Below are positions 1 through 6,395 of a DNA stretch of 6,531 nt, piece after piece. Source of the DNA: Flavobacteriales bacterium (lineage in GTDB: Bacteria > Bacteroidota > Bacteroidia > Flavobacteriales > Flavobacteriaceae); the NCBI GenBank assembly GCA_027008965.1, contig JALVDN010000424.1:1-6531 (forward strand), given 5' to 3'. Within the stretch, counting starts at the first letter, position 1. Each line of letters starts with the position of its first letter. The notes under the pieces are model-generated. The model saw nothing but the letters and a program-made list of their open reading frames with translations, was not told the DNA's origin and made no database searches. The translations under genes and the position numbers were made by a program.

Positions 1-1061
1 TTATAAAAGCATTGCAAGACGAGCCAAACATTGAAAGCAAAGTTTGTGTTACAGCTCAACACCGCGAAATGCTCGACCAGGTTTTGGAATTTTTTGATAT
101 TCAACCGGATTATGATTTGAATATCATGAAACCCAACCAAAATCTTTTTGAATTGACGTCGCGCATTTTATTATCCCTTCAAAAGGTATTGGAAAAATTC
201 CACCCGGATTTGGTTTTGGTTCATGGAGATACAACCTCCACCTTTGTTGGTGCTTTGGCCTCTTTTTATCATCAAATTCAAGTGGCACATGTTGAAGCCG
301 GTCTCAGAACCTATAACAAATACGCCCCTTTCCCGGAAGAAATAAACAGACAATTAACGGGTAAACTCGCCGATTTTCATTTTGCGCCCACACAAAGTGC
401 ATTCAACAACTTAGTAAAGGAAGGGATTGATCCGGACAAGATTATTGTGACCGGCAACACAGTAATTGATAGTCTTCAAATGGCACTTGAAAAACTTAAG
501 TCTTATACTGATAAGGAAATAGAGTTTTTACAGTCCAAACTTGATTTTTCAAAAAAAATTATCCTTGTAACCGGACATCGTAGAGAAAATTTCGGAGACG
601 GGTTTATTGAAATATGTGAAAGTTTGGCTGAAATTGCCATGGAACATCCTGAAGTTGAAATTGTTTATCCGGTGCATCTTAATCCTAATGTGAGAAAACC
701 CGTCTATGAATTGCTTGGAGAAATAGAGAATATTCATTTGATTGAACCGCTCAACTATCCGGCTTTTGTATGGCTTATGGAAAAAAGTTTTTTTATTTTG
801 ACGGACAGTGGAGGCATTCAAGAAGAAGCCCCCGGGATAGGCAAGCCGGTTTTGGTGATGAGAGAAACCACCGAACGACCGGAAGCAGTTGAAGCCGGGA
901 CTATATTATTGGTAGGAACCGATAAGGAAAAGATCATTGGCTACAGCAAAGAATTACTAAAAGAAAGTGAACTTTACAGGCAAATGAAAAAAGCGCACAA
1001 CCCATATGGAGACGGTAAAGCCTCCTTGAGAATAAAAGATTTTATTCAATCTCTGAAATAA
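1..1061 (+). CDS. wecB: UDP-N-acetylglucosamine 2-epimerase (non-hydrolysing), 5'-truncated by window edge
   Basis: This enzyme interconverts UDP-GlcNAc and UDP-ManNAc in the cytoplasm, supplying ManNAc-type sugars for surface polysaccharides. The frame is open from base 3 and reads I-K-A before the TTG at base 12, so that TTG is an internal Leu and not a start. By comparison with E. coli WecB (376 aa), about 20-25 N-terminal residues, including the GTRPE-type motif, lie outside the window. Numbering from the Leu at base 12, the visible motifs are TAQHREML (14-21), HGDTTST (71-77, Asp73), HVEAGLRT (93-100, Glu95), PFPEEINR (106-113, Glu109), TGHRREN (187-193, His189) and the UDP-binding stretch SGGIQEEAPG (266-275) followed by RETTERPE (284-291). 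Asp73, Glu95, Glu109 and His189 correspond to the catalytic E. coli Asp95, Glu117, Glu131 and His213. All are present, so the enzyme should be active. The hydrolysing relatives are unlikely because the WecB signature is continuous. Its operon partners are presumably upstream, outside the window. Confidence 0.95.
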   Translation, partial: IKALQDEPNIESKVCVTAQHREMLDQVLEFFDIQPDYDLNIMKPNQNLFELTSRILLSLQKVLEKFHPDLVLVHGDTTSTFVGALASFYHQIQVAHVEAGLRTYNKYAPFPEEINRQLTGKLADFHFAPTQSAFNNLVKEGIDPDKIIVTGNTVIDSLQMALEKLKSYTDKEIEFLQSKLDFSKKIILVTGHRRENFGDGFIEICESLAEIAMEHPEVEIVYPVHLNPNVRKPVYELLGEIENIHLIEPLNYPAFVWLMEKSFFILTDSGGIQEEAPGIGKPVLVMRETTERPEAVEAGTILLVGTDKEKIIGYSKELLKESELYRQMKKAHNPYGDGKASLRIKDFIQSLK

Positions 1062-1098
1062 ATCCCGGCTGGCAGGTTAAAACTTGAATTAGAATCAG

Positions 1099-1128
1099 TT
1101 TCAACTTTTTATTTTTTCATTATCTTTA
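1099..1128 (+). promoter_or_regulatory. Possible Bacteroidota-type promoter before the dipeptidase gene
   Basis: TATCTTTA at 1121-1128 matches seven of the eight positions of the Bacteroidota -7 element TAnnTTTG. A TTTC at 1099-1102 lies 18 bases upstream, near the usual spacing of the -33 TTTG element. The -7 box ends 16 bases before the ATG at 1145, which would give a very short leader. Neither half is a perfect match and the gap is AT-rich, so chance is a real alternative. Confidence 0.25.
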
Positions 1129-1144
1129 AAATTAAAAATAAACT

Positions 1145-2536
1145 ATGCAAGGCATTCATCATTTTATTGATACGAATAAGGAAAGATTTATTCATGAACT
1201 TTTTGAACTTCTTAAACTTCCGTCTGTAAGTGCCGACCCCATTTTTGCCCAAGATGTCATGAATACGGCCGAAAAAGTAAAACAATTTATGACGGAAGCC
1301 GGATTGGAAAATGTGCGTATTGAAGAAACCCCCGGTTATCCTATTGTATACGGAGAAAAAATAATTGACCCCACATTACCCACCGTTTTGATTTATGGAC
1401 ATTATGATGTTCAACCCCCCGACCCTATCGAAGAATGGGAATCGGATCCCTTTGAACCTGTTATTAAAAAAACCGAAATCCATCCCGATGGAGCTATTTT
1501 TGCCCGTGGTGCATCGGATGATAAGGGACAAATGTTCATGCATATCAAGGCACTTGAATTCATGATTAAAAACAGTAAATTACCTGCCAACGTAAAAGTG
1601 ATGATTGAAGGCGAAGAAGAAGTGGGTTCAACCAGCTTGGAATGGTATGTAAAAAATAATCATGATAAACTCAAAAATGATATTATTCTCATTTCGGATA
1701 CATCATTAATTTCCAAAGATGCTCCTTCTATCACAACCGGTTTGCGAGGTTTGTCATATTTGGAAGTTACCGTGCAAGGACCTTCACATGATTTGCATTC
1801 AGGTTTATATGGAGGAGCCGTTGCTAATCCGGCTAATATTTTAGCGCAAATGATTGCCAAATTGCATGACGAAGATAATAGAATAACCATCCCCGGATTC
1901 TATGATGAAGTGGTGGAATTTCCGTCCGAACTACGTCAACGTATCAATAAAATTCCTTTTGATGAAGAAGCCTATAAAAGAAACCTTGGCGTGAAAAAAC
2001 TATGGGGAGAAAAAGATTATACAACCTTAGAGAGGGCATCTATCAGACCGACACTGGATGTAAACGGTATTTGGGGAGGCTATACGGGCGATGGCGCCAA
2101 AACCATTATTCCGTCCAAAGCTTCAGCCAAAATCTCCATGCGTTTGGTACCCAATCAAGATCCACACGAAATAAGCAAATTGTTCAAGCAACATTTTATG
2201 TCATTGGCTCCTGAAAGTGTTGAAGTTCATATTCAAGAATTCCACGGAGGATATCCCTATATGATGCCGGTGGATCATCCCGGTTATAAAGCGGCCGAGA
2301 AGGCACTCATGACCACCTTCAATAAAGAGGTTTTTCCTTTTTATACGGGAGGTAGCATTCCTATTGTTCCGCTTTTTGAGAAAGAATTGGGAAGTAAATC
2401 GGTGTTGATGGGATTTGGTTTTGAATCGGACAGAATTCATTCTCCCAATGAGCATTTCGGTATATGGAATTTCTTAAAAGGAATAGAAACCATCCCCTAT
2501 TTCTATCAATTTTTTGTGGAATCACATAATGCTTAG
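1145..2536 (+). CDS. M20-family dinuclear-zinc dipeptidase (carnosinase/PepV/CNDP-like)
   Basis: Predicted cytoplasmic metallopeptidase that cleaves dipeptides or the terminal residue of short peptides; no signal peptide is visible. The 463-aa length is normal for the CNDP-like branch. The full M20 active site can be read: YGHYDVQPP with His86 (Zn) and catalytic Asp88; ARGASDDKGQ with bridging Asp125; EGEEEVGS with general base Glu158 and Zn ligand Glu159; SDTS with Asp185 (Zn); IHSPNEH with His432 (Zn). An inserted lid/dimerisation domain spans roughly 195-315 and carries DLHSG, whose His218 matches the substrate-contacting His of mammalian CN2. The ATG is preceded by AAAAATAAACT without a Shine-Dalgarno motif, and the N-terminal helix typical of the family starts immediately after it, which supports this start. 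The prenyl synthase gene follows after 5 bases, so the two are probably co-transcribed, though no shared pathway is apparent. The exact substrate cannot be read from sequence; succinyl-diaminopimelate or acetylornithine deacetylases are shorter and less similar in motif wording. Confidence 0.92.
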   Translation: MQGIHHFIDTNKERFIHELFELLKLPSVSADPIFAQDVMNTAEKVKQFMTEAGLENVRIEETPGYPIVYGEKIIDPTLPTVLIYGHYDVQPPDPIEEWESDPFEPVIKKTEIHPDGAIFARGASDDKGQMFMHIKALEFMIKNSKLPANVKVMIEGEEEVGSTSLEWYVKNNHDKLKNDIILISDTSLISKDAPSITTGLRGLSYLEVTVQGPSHDLHSGLYGGAVANPANILAQMIAKLHDEDNRITIPGFYDEVVEFPSELRQRINKIPFDEEAYKRNLGVKKLWGEKDYTTLERASIRPTLDVNGIWGGYTGDGAKTIIPSKASAKISMRLVPNQDPHEISKLFKQHFMSLAPESVEVHIQEFHGGYPYMMPVDHPGYKAAEKALMTTFNKEVFPFYTGGSIPIVPLFEKELGSKSVLMGFGFESDRIHSPNEHFGIWNFLKGIETIPYFYQFFVESHNA

Positions 2537-2541
2537 TTGAA

Positions 2542-3507
2542 ATGCTGAATGAATACATTGAATTAATAAACCGGTATTTGACAGATAAATACGCCGGTCA
2601 TTTTCCTGAAAACCTATATGATCCTGTTTCTTATATCCTAAAATTACCAGGCAAAAGAATACGGCCCGTTTTGGTGATGCTTACGGCTGAAGGCTATCAA
2701 GTAGACAGACAGGAGGCACTTCCGGCGGCCGCCGCCTTGGAGATTTTTCATAATTTCACTTTACTTCATGATGATATCATGGATGATGCTTATGTGCGTA
2801 GAGGTCAACCGACCGTACATCGTAAATGGGATATCAATACAGCCATCCTCTCCGGGGATGCCATGGTTTATTTGGCACAACAAGAACTTGAAGTATATCC
2901 GGATAAAACCTATAAAAGATTACAGCAACTTTTTAATTCTACTGCGCTTGAAATTTGTGAGGGTCAGCAAATGGATATGGATTTTGAAAAATATGAAGAA
3001 GTGTCGTCTGAAGATTATATGGAAATGATCAGAAAAAAAACGGCTGTCCTCTTAGGCACTTCCATGGCTTTTGGTGCGATTGTTGCCGGGCAGGACGAAA
3101 AAGAAGTTTCATACTTACAAAAAACAGGTGATTATATAGGAATTGCATTTCAAATGTTAGATGATTATCTTGATCTATTCGGAAATTCCGATTTCGGGAA
3201 AAAAACAGGTGGAGATATCCTTGAAAAGAAAAAAACTTTTCTATATGTGAAAGCTCTGGAAAAACTCCGGCGTCCCCAAAGAGACAAACTCATTGAATTA
3301 TATCATAGTTTCAATATTCCGGATGAAGAAAAAGTTTACATGATTAAAAAATTATATGAAGATTTCGGAATAGACAAAAACGTTTTACAAGAAGCTCATC
3401 ATTTCACGGACAAAGCTATTTCCACTGTTGACAAAACCAAAATGAATAAAAAACAAAAAGGTATTTTGATCAAATTGGCTATGGATTTGAAAAACCGTAC
3501 CAAATAA
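2542..3507 (+). CDS. trans-polyprenyl diphosphate synthase, short-chain type (FPP/GGPP synthase-like)
   Basis: This soluble enzyme condenses isopentenyl diphosphate with allylic diphosphates to build farnesyl- or geranylgeranyl-length chains for quinones, carotenoids or undecaprenyl carriers. At 321 aa it is full length. Motifs in order: GKRIRP (37-42, IPP-binding Lys38 and Arg41); first Asp-rich motif DDIMDD (77-82) followed by RRG (86-88); TVHRKW (91-96); KKT (165-167); FQMLDDYLD (203-211), the second Asp-rich motif at 207-211; GKKTGGDILEKKKT (219-232). The first Asp-rich motif has the DDxxD spacing without the two-residue insertion of E. coli IspA-type farnesyl synthases. Phe72 lies five residues before it, a bulky residue that blocks long chains in archaeal-type GGPP synthases. 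That argues for a C15-C20 product and against a C30-C50 quinone-tail synthase, but this is an inference from one position. The ATG follows the dipeptidase TAG by 5 bases, suggesting translational coupling. Confidence 0.93.
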   Translation: MLNEYIELINRYLTDKYAGHFPENLYDPVSYILKLPGKRIRPVLVMLTAEGYQVDRQEALPAAAALEIFHNFTLLHDDIMDDAYVRRGQPTVHRKWDINTAILSGDAMVYLAQQELEVYPDKTYKRLQQLFNSTALEICEGQQMDMDFEKYEEVSSEDYMEMIRKKTAVLLGTSMAFGAIVAGQDEKEVSYLQKTGDYIGIAFQMLDDYLDLFGNSDFGKKTGGDILEKKKTFLYVKALEKLRRPQRDKLIELYHSFNIPDEEKVYMIKKLYEDFGIDKNVLQEAHHFTDKAISTVDKTKMNKKQKGILIKLAMDLKNRTK

Positions 3508-3508
3508 T

Positions 3509-4255
3509 TTACATCACCATTCCTCCGTCAACAATAAGAACTTGTCCTGTAATATAATCACTCAAATCAGAACCTAAAAAAACACATGCCTTAGCCACAT
3601 CTTCAGGGGTACCGGTTCTTTTTAACGGTATTTGTTTTTTCCATTCTTCCAAAACCTTTTCATCCAAGGCGGCGGTCATTTCGGTTTCAATAAATCCGGG
3701 TGCTACTACATTGCATCTTATATTCCTGCTTCCCAATTCCTGAGCAACAGACTTTGAAAATCCGATGATACCTGCCTTGCTAGCCGCATAGTTGGCTTGT
3801 CCGGCATTACCTCTAACGCCCACAATACTACTTATGTTGATGATGGACCCTGCACGCTGTTTCATCATGGGTCGAACAACGGCTTTAGTCATATTGAAAA
3901 CCGATTTAAGGTTTACTTTAATAACTTTATCAAAATCTTCTTCACTCATTCTCAATAGCAAATTGTCTTTAGTGATACCGGCATTGTTTATCAAAACATC
4001 AATTTTTCCGAAATCGGCAAGAACCTGATTAACCAATTCTTGTGCCTGATTAAAATCGGAAGCATCACTCCTATAAGCTTTGGCATTGATGCCTTCCTTT
4101 GTTAAAAGATTCTCCAACTCCTTGGCTTTTTCTTCCGAAGAGAGATAGGTAAAAGCCACATCCGCTCCTTGTTTGGCCATCTCCATGGTAATGCCCTTTC
4201 CTATACCTCTTGATGCTCCTGTGATCAAAACCACTTTGTTTTCCAATAATTTCAT
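3509..4255 (-). CDS. fabG: 3-oxoacyl-[acyl-carrier-protein] reductase
   Basis: NADPH-dependent reductase of the fatty-acid elongation cycle, reducing 3-oxoacyl-ACP to 3-hydroxyacyl-ACP in the cytosol. It is a classical short-chain dehydrogenase of 248 aa (E. coli FabG is 244). Visible elements: TGASRGIG cofactor loop (12-19); Asp64 after the third strand; NNAGIT (90-94 and following); the tetrad Asn115, Ser143, Tyr156 and Lys160 in VNLKS, ISSIVG and NYAASK; PGFIETEM (186-193); and the C-terminal VDGG. Arg128 and Arg177 match the ACP-contacting Arg129 and Arg172 of E. coli FabG. Together with the close match to the FabG wording in the GQANYAASKAG segment, this favours FabG over another SDR. 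It lies 30 bases downstream of comEC on the same strand, so read-through from comEC is likely, but a -7-like box in the gap may also drive it alone. No other fab genes are in view. Its stop is one base from the convergent prenyl synthase stop. Confidence 0.95.
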   Translation of the reverse strand: MKLLENKVVLITGASRGIGKGITMEMAKQGADVAFTYLSSEEKAKELENLLTKEGINAKAYRSDASDFNQAQELVNQVLADFGKIDVLINNAGITKDNLLLRMSEEDFDKVIKVNLKSVFNMTKAVVRPMMKQRAGSIINISSIVGVRGNAGQANYAASKAGIIGFSKSVAQELGSRNIRCNVVAPGFIETEMTAALDEKVLEEWKKQIPLKRTGTPEDVAKACVFLGSDLSDYITGQVLIVDGGMVM

Positions 4256-4277
4256 CTCTATAAATTTTTTTACTTCT

Positions 4278-4285
4278 CAAATATA
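4278..4285 (-). promoter_or_regulatory. Candidate -7 promoter element for fabG
   Basis: Read on the minus strand this is TATATTTG, an exact match to the Bacteroidota -7 consensus TAnnTTTG. It sits immediately after the comEC stop codon and ends 22 bases before the fabG ATG. A TTTG occurs upstream at 4316-4313, but the 27-base spacing is too long for a good -33 element (about 19 expected). The site could give fabG expression independent of comEC; the short degenerate motif also occurs by chance in AT-rich DNA. Confidence 0.35.
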
Positions 4286-6313
4286 CTAAAAACGAATGTA
4301 TGCTTGTTTGGACAAATCAGTATAAGGAATTCCGCGTCTTTCCAGTGTTTTTTTCCATTGATCGGATAAAAACTTATAATTTCTTTTTCCAATGATAACA
4401 CGTTCCGGCCGTAAATCATTGAGCACTTTATCCAAGTGTACGTGAGGATTATCTGTCAGGAATAAATCATTCACTTGCATGGGAATATAAATGGAGGAAG
4501 AATCCAAAACGAGTAATTTTCTATTTCCTATATGGTAAAGTAAATTCCAATCATTCTTATTCACGTGCTTGACACCGGCTCTACTTTGATAATCATATAT
4601 AATATGTTTGAACATGGTGCTATCATTTGTAAATACCTGTAAATGGCGGCCTGTTTTTTCAATCAAAGCCGAACCTCCATAGGTATCCGAAAGAAGAACT
4701 TGATGTAAAGAATATATCTTGTATTTATCCCAAAGTAACAGGATTTGAAAAATGGATAATGTAAATAAAAAATAAATGATATTTTTGACGCTTAATTTTT
4801 TCAATAACAAATAAATTCCCAGCAATAAAACAAATAATCCGATTGCCAAAACAGGAGAAAAATATATTTTATCCGCAATGCCGAAAGAATACTGACTGAT
4901 CTCCTTAATGATTAATATCTTAAGATGCATTAAACGGTTCAATAATGCCATTAAAAACAGAAAAGGTACATTAAACACGGCCAATGGAATACTCAAAAAC
5001 CCTACTGCAAGGATGATAGTTAGTAAGGGTATAACCAGTAAATTGGAAACAAGAAAAAGAAAAGAAAACCTGTGGAAATACAATAAGATTAATGGTAACA
5101 CTCCTATCTGTGCGGCTATTGAGATATAGATCAGATCAATCACATAGCTAAAAATCTTGGTTTTAGGTTTATATATTTTATACATGAGCGGCATAAAAAG
5201 AAGAATGGAAGAAACCGCTGCAAAACTCAATTGAAATCCAACATCAAATAGAAACATGGGATCAATAATCAAAATAATTCCGGCAGCCAAGAGCATGATA
5301 TAAAACATACTTACCTTCCGTTTGCTTTCCAAAGCCCATTGAAGTAGTGAAAACATGATGACTGCTCGCAACACGGAGGGCGGAAAACCGGTTAACCATG
5401 CAAATCCCCATAAAAAACCCAGTACAATTACATTAAATATGAACTGATTTCTACTTCGAATAAAGCCGAATAAAAATCGTAAAAACAAAAGCAAAATACC
5501 TATATGCATTCCCGATATGGCAAGAACATGCACGATTCCCGAATCCACATAAGATTGTTTGATCTCTCTATCCAACCATTGCCGTTCTCCCAAAAACAAA
5601 GCGCTTGCAATGCTCATTGAAATACTGTCCATTCCATTATTAATCCAGTAGGCACGAATTTTTTCCTTTAAAAAATAAGGAGATAGAAACGGAGTCCCGG
5701 TAAGTTTCTTTTTCAATATATGTAGCGTGTCCTTTATTCTTAATTGTGAAAAAATTCGTTTTTTTATCAAATAATGGCCATAATCAAATGCATAGGGATA
5801 GGCAGGTTGAGGAAGACTTTGCCAGTCGCCTGAAGAAAGTTTATATGTTACCAGGGTACCGGGTGATAAATGATAATTCCATTCTACCGGGATTTTAACT
5901 AAAATATGATAATCAACTTTTTGAGTATCCACTTGTTGTAGCTCTGCTATGTATTTATCATAATACGAACCGGGCGAAAGACGGTTTTTTATTTGAAATT
6001 GAATCAATTGTTGAGGTTTACTTACACTTTCGGAAAAATCTGCAAATAAGTTATATGCGCTTCTTATTTGCATATAGGTAATACCGGAAAAAAAGAAAAA
6101 AATCCAAACCGTTAAAACAAACGGGAAAGAACTACTATATGATTTTATATAAAACCGATGAAGAAAAAATAATATAGCTGTAAGAAACAATAAAACAAAA
6201 ACACCGTGGATAACTGAAATTTCAAAATAATAGCCTGCCAACAGACCAAGCATCCAAAAAGAAAATATTCCGATAAGGGGATAGGACTCTAAAATGGATA
6301 TTGTTTTATTCAA
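4286..6313 (-). CDS. comEC: ComEC/Rec2-type DNA-uptake channel protein with degenerate C-terminal domain
   Basis: Polytopic inner-membrane protein expected to form the channel through which single-stranded DNA enters during natural transformation. Domains in order over 675 aa: three hydrophobic segments (about 11-30, 33-52, 63-80); a DUF4131/OB-like soluble region (about 90-200); the Competence channel domain (about 230-510) with the hallmark HVLAISGMHIG (262-272), SVLRAV (313-318), DVGFQLSFAAV (357-367) and many membrane helices; then a soluble tail (about 535-675). The tail keeps traces of the first and last strands of a metallo-beta-lactamase fold, but has no HxHxDH metal motif, so a nuclease role like that proposed for full-length ComEC is unlikely. 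It is about 100 aa shorter than B. subtilis ComEC. The start is TTG (6313-6311): an in-frame stop at 6325-6323 excludes a longer ATG-started form, and the next ATG (residue 21) would cut into the first hydrophobic segment. fabG follows 30 bases downstream. Confidence 0.92.
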   Translation of the reverse strand: MNKTISILESYPLIGIFSFWMLGLLAGYYFEISVIHGVFVLLFLTAILFFLHRFYIKSYSSSFPFVLTVWIFFFFSGITYMQIRSAYNLFADFSESVSKPQQLIQFQIKNRLSPGSYYDKYIAELQQVDTQKVDYHILVKIPVEWNYHLSPGTLVTYKLSSGDWQSLPQPAYPYAFDYGHYLIKKRIFSQLRIKDTLHILKKKLTGTPFLSPYFLKEKIRAYWINNGMDSISMSIASALFLGERQWLDREIKQSYVDSGIVHVLAISGMHIGILLLFLRFLFGFIRSRNQFIFNVIVLGFLWGFAWLTGFPPSVLRAVIMFSLLQWALESKRKVSMFYIMLLAAGIILIIDPMFLFDVGFQLSFAAVSSILLFMPLMYKIYKPKTKIFSYVIDLIYISIAAQIGVLPLILLYFHRFSFLFLVSNLLVIPLLTIILAVGFLSIPLAVFNVPFLFLMALLNRLMHLKILIIKEISQYSFGIADKIYFSPVLAIGLFVLLLGIYLLLKKLSVKNIIYFLFTLSIFQILLLWDKYKIYSLHQVLLSDTYGGSALIEKTGRHLQVFTNDSTMFKHIIYDYQSRAGVKHVNKNDWNLLYHIGNRKLLVLDSSSIYIPMQVNDLFLTDNPHVHLDKVLNDLRPERVIIGKRNYKFLSDQWKKTLERRGIPYTDLSKQAYIRF

Positions 6314-6317
6314 CGCA

Positions 6318-6325
6318 CAAATTTA
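6318..6325 (-). promoter_or_regulatory. Candidate -7 promoter element for comEC
   Basis: Minus-strand TAAATTTG is an exact match to TAnnTTTG and lies in the gap between the upstream terminator and comEC, where a promoter is needed. It ends only 4 bases before the proposed TTG start, so transcription from it would begin at or just inside the coding region, implying a leaderless message or a later start. TTTG sequences upstream are spaced 15 and 22 bases away, neither ideal for a -33 element. Chance occurrence is plausible. Confidence 0.3.
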
Positions 6326-6347
6326 TGTTCTGAAATTTAGCAAAAAA

Positions 6348-6376
6348 CAAAAACCCCACTGAAAATGGGGTTTTTG
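6348..6376 (-). terminator. Rho-independent terminator, palindromic and potentially bidirectional
   Basis: A perfect 11-base inverted repeat: CAAAAACCCCA at 6348-6358 pairs with TGGGGTTTTTG at 6366-6376 around a 7-base loop. On the minus strand the stem is followed by a run of six T (6347-6342), the classical layout. It lies 19 bases beyond the stop of the minus-strand gene entering from the right edge, so it should end that transcript and insulate comEC. On the plus strand the arm itself ends in five T, so it could work both ways, but no plus-strand gene reads into it here. Confidence 0.88.
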
Positions 6377-6395
6377 CCATAGTAAAAAAGAAAAT

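Noticed and set aside
12..14. TTG as the start of wecB
   Set aside because: The frame is open upstream to base 3 and reads I-K-A-L, matching the interior LIKAL-type helix of WecB. The catalytic residues are offset by about 22 from E. coli numbering, so the true start is outside the window.
549..821. Minus-strand open frame of 90 codons inside wecB
   Set aside because: It lies wholly opposite a gene with intact family motifs, its translation shows no recognisable domain, and no promoter or spacing argues for it.
1081..1120. Possible terminator after wecB: TTGAA (1084-1088) and TTCAA (1100-1104) followed by T-rich sequence
   Set aside because: The stem is only five A/T-rich pairs with an 11-base loop, too weak to call a hairpin terminator; the T-rich tract is ordinary for this AT-rich spacer.
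1062..1144. Search for a small RNA, riboswitch or tRNA in the longest gene-free gaps (1062-1144 and 6314-6395)
   Set aside because: Both gaps are only about 80 bases and AT-rich. Apart from the terminator at 6348-6376 and promoter-like boxes, no cloverleaf, conserved riboswitch core, repeat or attachment-site duplication was seen.
2201..2558. Minus-strand open frames opposite the end of the dipeptidase
   Set aside because: Overlapping antisense frames over well-conserved coding sequence, including the His432 motif; the translations are basic, low in domain signal, and look like shadows.
2002..3028. Plus-strand alternative frames within the dipeptidase and prenyl synthase genes
   Set aside because: They are +1/+2 shadows of genes whose own frames carry complete active sites, so neither frameshift nor nested genes are supported.
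3792..4028. Plus-strand open frame opposite fabG
   Set aside because: Antisense to the catalytic Ser/Tyr/Lys region of fabG; no independent evidence for coding.
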